Source of the DNA: Gordonia phthalatica
Lineage (GTDB): Bacteria; Actinomycetota; Actinomycetes; Mycobacteriales; Mycobacteriaceae
Length of the DNA: 64,000 nt
Direction of reading: 5' to 3'
Assembly (NCBI RefSeq): GCF_001305675.1
Contig: NZ_CP011853.1
Span: forward strand, 1,054,001-1,118,000
Shown piece after piece: positions 60,209 to 64,000 of this stretch (within the stretch, counting starts at the first letter, position 1; each line of letters starts with the position of its first letter). The position numbers were made by a program, and so were the translations under genes. The notes under the pieces were generated by a model, which did not search any database, was not told the DNA's origin, and saw only the letters and a list, made by a program, of their open reading frames with translations.

Positions 60209-61348
60209 TCACTCCGCTGCGGGTGCGACGTCCGTGTACTCGGCGAAGCCGTACTGGTCGTGCGGGCCGATGACGGAGAACTCGAACAGCCCGCGTCCGG
60301 TGACGACGGACCCGTCGACGTCGGTCAGTTCAAAGGCCGCCAGGTAGTCGGCGGGGCAGAACAGCTTCATCGTCGCGTCGAGTTCGGAGACCTTGTGGCG
60401 CAGGGCCTCCACCTTCTCGTCGCCCTGCCACATGCCGTGCCGCCAGTCCTGCTCCAGGCCGTAGCCGGTGCCGAAGCCGATGAAGTTCGCGAGCTGCGGA
60501 TCGCACTCGACGGAGACCGTGTCGCCGTTCGGCTTCACGAACCGCAGCGTCGCCGACGCGGGCTCGCGTCCGCCGGGGACGAACCGGACGTCGTGCTCCA
60601 CGCGCCCCAGCCATTCGGGCTCCCGGTCGGGGTCGTTCCAGATGCGGCGGGCGTCGCCCATGATCCGTTCGCCGGTCCGCAGCTCCTGCACCAGCACGCT
60701 GACGGCGTAGTCGTCGAACCGCATCACCGAGTAGATCCAGAAGAAGCTGGTCGCGTCGGTGTTCGCGGCGCGACGGCCGGGCGGCTCCGCCTCGCCGACG
60801 GGACGCACACCCCACGACCGGTCGCGGTTGCCGCGCCACGTCTCCGGGTCCACGTCGAAGTCCTGGCCGTCGACGGTCAGCGAGCCGGTCCAGCGGCCGG
60901 TCTGGACGAAGCGCATGGTGTCGAACGTGACGCGCTCGAGTTGCCGCTGGAAGTGTCGCGGTTCCAGGGCGGCGGGGCCGTCGGCGTCGAAGACGAGGTC
61001 GAACGAGAGGTCGCCGTGACCGGGCTCCAGCTGGACGTGGAGCCGCTGCAGACCCTCGACGACCTCGACGAGGAACGGGCCCACCCGGAGCTCGTTGCGG
61101 TTGGCGCCGAGCGCCTTGGAGCCGCGGACGACGATGTGCTCGTCGCCGTGCCGCACCACGGCGAAGCAGTCGGTGACCCCGAGGTTGGGGTAGACGCCGA
61201 GGCCGATGATCAGCCATGGATCGTCGGGGTTCCCGTGGTGGCAGTTGAAGTAGTAGCGGTCGTAGAAGTTGCGGTCCGACGTCCCGACGTGCCGGATCAC
61301 CTCGGCGACCTGGTGGATCGGGTAGTCGTCCATCTCCGAGAGCGTCAT
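60209..61348 (-). CDS. Conserved hypothetical protein paired with a phosphotransferase
   Basis: A 379-residue soluble protein without signal peptide or membrane segment. It is rich in Trp, Arg and Asp, with alternating beta-strand patterns (TDCFAVVRHGDEHIVVRGS, DVDPETWRGNRDRSWGVRPV, SFFWIYSVMRFDDYAVSVLV). The strands and RSWGVR-type boxes recall the lipocalin-like/hydroxyneurosporene-synthase-like fold, but I cannot assign a family firmly. Its ATG overlaps the stop of the phosphotransferase gene by 4 bases (ATGA), so the two are translationally coupled and presumably act together. Confidence 0.72.
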   Translation of the reverse strand: MTLSEMDDYPIHQVAEVIRHVGTSDRNFYDRYYFNCHHGNPDDPWLIIGLGVYPNLGVTDCFAVVRHGDEHIVVRGSKALGANRNELRVGPFLVEVVEGLQRLHVQLEPGHGDLSFDLVFDADGPAALEPRHFQRQLERVTFDTMRFVQTGRWTGSLTVDGQDFDVDPETWRGNRDRSWGVRPVGEAEPPGRRAANTDATSFFWIYSVMRFDDYAVSVLVQELRTGERIMGDARRIWNDPDREPEWLGRVEHDVRFVPGGREPASATLRFVKPNGDTVSVECDPQLANFIGFGTGYGLEQDWRHGMWQGDEKVEALRHKVSELDATMKLFCPADYLAAFELTDVDGSVVTGRGLFEFSVIGPHDQYGFAEYTDVAPAAE

Positions 61349-62463
61349 TTGATCTGTCCCCAGTAGGTGCCGGCGAGCATGGCCTCGAGCGTGGCGCGGT
61401 GCAGGATCATCTCGTCGGGATCGGCGGGCTCCTGCGCGTGCCCGAAGTGGATGGCGCGGCACTGGATGCGGAACATGATCACCGCGTGGATCAGGGCCGC
61501 GTAGGTGGTGTAGAAGTCGAGGTCGGTGGGCCGGTGGCCGGTCTGCTTCAGGTACTCGGCGGCCACGTCCTCGCGCCGCAGGAAGTCGGGCAGGCCCTCC
61601 ATGCCCGCGAGCTCGGCGAGGTCCTGGAAGAAGCGGTGCAGGAAGATGGTCCACGCCAGGTCGAGTTCGCGTGGACCGACGGCGGCCATCTCCCAGTCCA
61701 GCACGGCGACCGGCGTGAAGTCGCGGTACATGATGTTGCCGATCCGGGCGTCGCCCCAGGTGAAGACGTTCTCCGGCGTCTCGGGGAGGTGCTCCTCGAT
61801 CCAGGCGAAGCCGCGCTCGATCAGGCCGGAACCCGCGCGATCGCGGGAGGCCCAGTCGTAGAACTCGCGCAGGCGGCGCACGTGAGCGCGCAGGGGTGTG
61901 TCGTCGCCGGTGGGCTGCGCGACGAAGACGTCAGGCACGGGCACCGCGTGGACGCGGGCCAGGACGCTGATCGTCTCGCGCATCAGGCGGGTCCGATCCT
62001 CGCGGGAGGCGTCGGCGACCCAGGAACCGAAGGTGTACGGCATCACGTCGGGCGGGACCTCGCCGTCGATCCGGTCCATCACGAAGAACGGGGCGCCGAG
62101 GGCGTCGTCGCCGGGCTCCGACCACCACAGTCGGGGGAGCGGGATGTCGGAGTGCGCGCGGACGTGCTCGATGACGCGGAACTGGCCGTCGAGGTCGTAG
62201 TGGGGGAACACCGGATCGCTGTCGGCCTGCGGCGCCACGCGGACCACCAGCCTGCGGTCCTCGCCGTCCCACGACGCCTCGGCGAGCAGGGTCTCGCTCG
62301 ACATGCCGTTGGACTCGGGGATCGTGACCGCGGTGACGCGCGCGTCGTCGCCCGCCTTCGTCTTGAGCCACGCATCGAGTCGAGCGCGGAGCTGCTCGGG
62401 GTCGCGTCGGGATTCGCTGGGCCGGGCCACCTGGGCGTTGGTCTCGTCGTCGATTGCCGCCAT
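61345..62463 (-). CDS. Phosphotransferase (APH / ACAD10-N-like) family protein
   Basis: A 372-residue kinase-fold protein. The ATP/catalytic region has VFTWGDARIGNIMYRDF (the usual HGD reads WGD, catalytic Asp kept, Asn of GNIM) and VAVLDWEMAAVGPRELDLAW (metal-binding DWE). The upstream ESNGMSSETLLAEA is the glycine-loop equivalent. Such proteins phosphorylate small hydroxyl or acyl-CoA substrates; ACAD10-like forms act on 4-hydroxyacyl-CoA. The paired gene at 60209 is coupled to it. A TGAAACACGTTCCA palindrome lies 9 bases upstream of the start. Steroid or fatty-acid catabolism is suggested, not shown. Confidence 0.88.
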   Translation of the reverse strand: MAAIDDETNAQVARPSESRRDPEQLRARLDAWLKTKAGDDARVTAVTIPESNGMSSETLLAEASWDGEDRRLVVRVAPQADSDPVFPHYDLDGQFRVIEHVRAHSDIPLPRLWWSEPGDDALGAPFFVMDRIDGEVPPDVMPYTFGSWVADASREDRTRLMRETISVLARVHAVPVPDVFVAQPTGDDTPLRAHVRRLREFYDWASRDRAGSGLIERGFAWIEEHLPETPENVFTWGDARIGNIMYRDFTPVAVLDWEMAAVGPRELDLAWTIFLHRFFQDLAELAGMEGLPDFLRREDVAAEYLKQTGHRPTDLDFYTTYAALIHAVIMFRIQCRAIHFGHAQEPADPDEMILHRATLEAMLAGTYWGQIK

Positions 62464-62471
62464 GTGTGTAT

Positions 62472-62485
62472 TGAAACACGTTCCA
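62472..62485. promoter_or_regulatory. KstR-like palindrome upstream of the phosphotransferase gene
   Basis: TGAAACACGTTCCA fits every fixed position of the mycobacterial/rhodococcal KstR motif TNNAACNNGTTNNA. It lies 9 bp before the ATG on the minus strand. A 14-bp motif with 8 fixed bases can occur by chance about once in a window this size, so position is the main support. Confidence 0.5.
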
Positions 62486-62548
62486 TTTCGGGCGAGGTGT
62501 GAATCACGATCCGCGTCTCAGGACTGTCGTTCCGTGGGATATCGCTGA

Positions 62549-62569
62549 TAACTTAACGGCGGTAAGTAA
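62549..62569. promoter_or_regulatory. Candidate operator upstream of the second MMPL gene
   Basis: TAACTTAACGGCGGTAAGTA plus A: an imperfect 21-bp palindrome (16 of 20 non-central positions symmetric; ACTTA/TAAGT arms), 23 bp upstream of the MMPL start. Similar TTAC/GTAA elements often bind TetR repressors of MMPL genes; no such TetR gene is inside the window. Confidence 0.55.
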
Positions 62570-62591
62570 GGCTCTGACGGAGGAGACCGAC

Positions 62592-64000
62592 TGATGATCA
62601 CTCGATTGACCGAGCGCGTCGTCGCCGCGCCCAAACTGGTGCTGACGCTGGTCGTCGTACTGCTGGCGCTGTGCGGGGCGTTCGGCCTCGGCGCCGCCGA
62701 CAAGATGCTCGCCGGCGGGTTCGACGACCCGCACGCGGAATCGTCGCAGGCCCGCGACACCCTCGACCAGCAGTTCCACCGCGGAGGCGCCAACATCGTC
62801 ATCAAGATCGACGGCGCACCCGGCACCGACATGTCCACCGACCCGAAGGCCGCCGCCCTCGGCAAGAAACTGGTCGGCGAACTCGAGGACACCGGTTACA
62901 TCGAGAAGCCGATCCTCAACCTGTGGGCCGATCCCGGTCTCGCCGGGGAGCTGCTCAGCAAGGACAAGACGTCGACGCTGATCGTCGCCGGAGTCGCGGG
63001 CGGTGACGAACTGGCTCCCGGTCGCGCCCAGGACCTCTCCGAGCGGCTCTCGGGCACCACGGACGGGTTCGACGTGTCCGTCGGCGGCCAGGCGCTGATG
63101 TTCAGCCAGGTCAACGAGCAGACCTCGAAGGACCTCATGGTTGCCGAGGCCATCGCCATTCCGATCAGCTTCCTGCTGCTGATCGTCGTGTTCGGCGGTG
63201 TGGTGGCCGCGGCCCTGCCGATCATCGTCGGCGTCGCCGCCATCCTCGGCACGCTCGCATTCCTTCGACTGGTCGCCGGGGTCGCCGACGTCTCGATCTT
63301 CGCGCTCAACTTGACCACCGCCATGGGGTTGGCCCTCGCGATCGACTACACGCTGCTCATCGTCACCCGCTACCGAGAAGAAGTGGACCGCGGACTCGAC
63401 CGCCGCGCGGCCATCATCCGCACCATGGACACGGCCGGCCGCACCGTCCTGTTCTCCGGAGTCACCGTCGGCCTCTCGCTCGCGGCCCTCGCGATCTTCC
63501 CGATGTACTTCCTGCGGTCGTTCGCCTACGCGGGTGTCGGCGTCGTGGTGGTCGCCGTCGCCGCGGCCCTGATCATCACCCCGGCACTGCTGATGCTGCT
63601 CGGCGACCGCGTCGACGCCCTCAACGTCCGCGCCTGGATCCGACATCGCCTCGGCCGACCGGAGCCGGAGGTCAAGCCCGTCGAGCAGACCGGCTGGTAT
63701 CGCGTCTCAATGGCGGTCCTGAAGCGGGCGGTCCCGGTCGCGATCATCGTCCCCGCCATCCTGCTGATCCTCGGCGTCCCGTTCCTCGGCATCAAGTTCG
63801 GCTTCCCCGACACCCGCGTGCTGCCCGCCACCGCCACGTCGCATTCCGTGCAGGCCGAGATCGACGCCGAGTTCGCGCAGAACTCCGGCGGCACCGCCAC
63901 CGCGATCGTCGAAGGCCAGGTGTCCGACGACGCGCTCGCCGCGTACGCCGCGTCACTGTCGAAGGTCGACGGCGTCGGTGCCGTCACCACCCCGGTCGGC
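62592..64000 (+). CDS. MMPL/RND family transporter (partial, runs off the right edge)
   Basis: 469 codons are visible with no stop. First helix PKLVLTLVVVLLALCGAFGL, then a large periplasmic loop with FDDPHAESSQARDTLDQQF, and a five-helix module (about 178-340) with the core box AIDYTLLIVTRYREEVDRGL containing the Asp-Tyr relay pair. A cytoplasmic stretch and helix 7 (VAIIVPAILLILGVPFLGIK) begin a second half. The ribosome site GGAGGAG precedes ATG 62592. It is a different subfamily from the MMPL at 28622 (different loop, different C-terminus). The substrate is probably a lipid; not predictable. Confidence 0.92.

Overview
The window is 64 kb of GC-rich DNA (many GTG starts, short intergenic gaps) from a mycolic-acid-type actinobacterium, most probably Gordonia or a close relative in the Mycobacteriales. 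The support is the eno / FtsB-like / DUF501 / Ppx-GppA order at the left end, a DesA3-type acyl-CoA desaturase with its dedicated reductase, MMPL transporters, IdeR/DtxR-like iron boxes, eukaryotic-type Ser/Thr kinases and many acyl-CoA dehydrogenases and TetR regulators. The genus is an inference, not proven. It looks like ordinary chromosome: I see no integrase, transposase, phage gene, CRISPR array or origin, and no stretch over 300 bases lacks a gene.

Layout. 1-3.7 kb: end of a lytic-transglycosylase-like gene, then the enolase cluster, closed by a strong hairpin. 3.7-8.5 kb: DUF4395 membrane protein, AbiEi-like/DUF559-like protein, RecQ, a small acidic protein and an alpha/beta hydrolase. 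8.6-11.8 kb: desaturase-reductase operon divergent from a FabR-like TetR regulator, with a palindromic operator between them. 11.9-15.3 kb: Ser/Thr kinase followed by two tandem secreted SxxK/SDN/KGG serine-hydrolase-like proteins. 15.3-19.2 kb: extragenic repeats, then a translationally coupled pirin-MarR-pirin operon with an M20 peptidase, and a near-perfect MarR-type operator upstream. 19.2-27.2 kb: coiled-coil protein, aquaporin, monoglyceride-lipase-like hydrolase, acyl-CoA dehydrogenase/SDR operon, DUF3089 secreted hydrolase, second Ser/Thr kinase. 27.3-34.3 kb: MMPL exporter with its TetR, YibE/F-like protein, TetR plus acyl-CoA dehydrogenase.

34.4-42.1 kb: orphan trpF, PTS IICBA permease, IdeR-box-driven siderophore-interacting protein, Uma2 protein with an altered active site, and convergent class II and class I fumarases. 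42.2-49.7 kb: small membrane proteins, a SufR-like regulator with a cysteine cluster, MarR-MFS-aldo/keto reductase locus (the MFS gene is frameshifted at a C-run), a patatin gene broken by a 20-bp tandem duplication, DinB-like protein and AbrB-family membrane protein. 49.7-56.2 kb: SHOCT protein, CinA, lipoproteins, tRNA-Leu(UAA), TetR-DHA2 efflux pair, DsbA-like protein. 56.3-64 kb: ferric-iron ABC transporter, a phosphotransferase pair with a KstR-like site, and the start of a second MMPL transporter that runs off the end.

Common theme: lipid and acyl-CoA metabolism (desaturase, dehydrogenases, lipases, MMPL) under local TetR control, redox- and iron-responsive loci, and several self-contained regulator/operator pairs visible in the DNA. 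I did not find a clearly new multi-gene defence or mobile system. The most distinctive items are the FabR-like desaturase circuit, the kinase plus tandem SxxK proteins, the SufR-like regulator, and the two recent-looking gene lesions.
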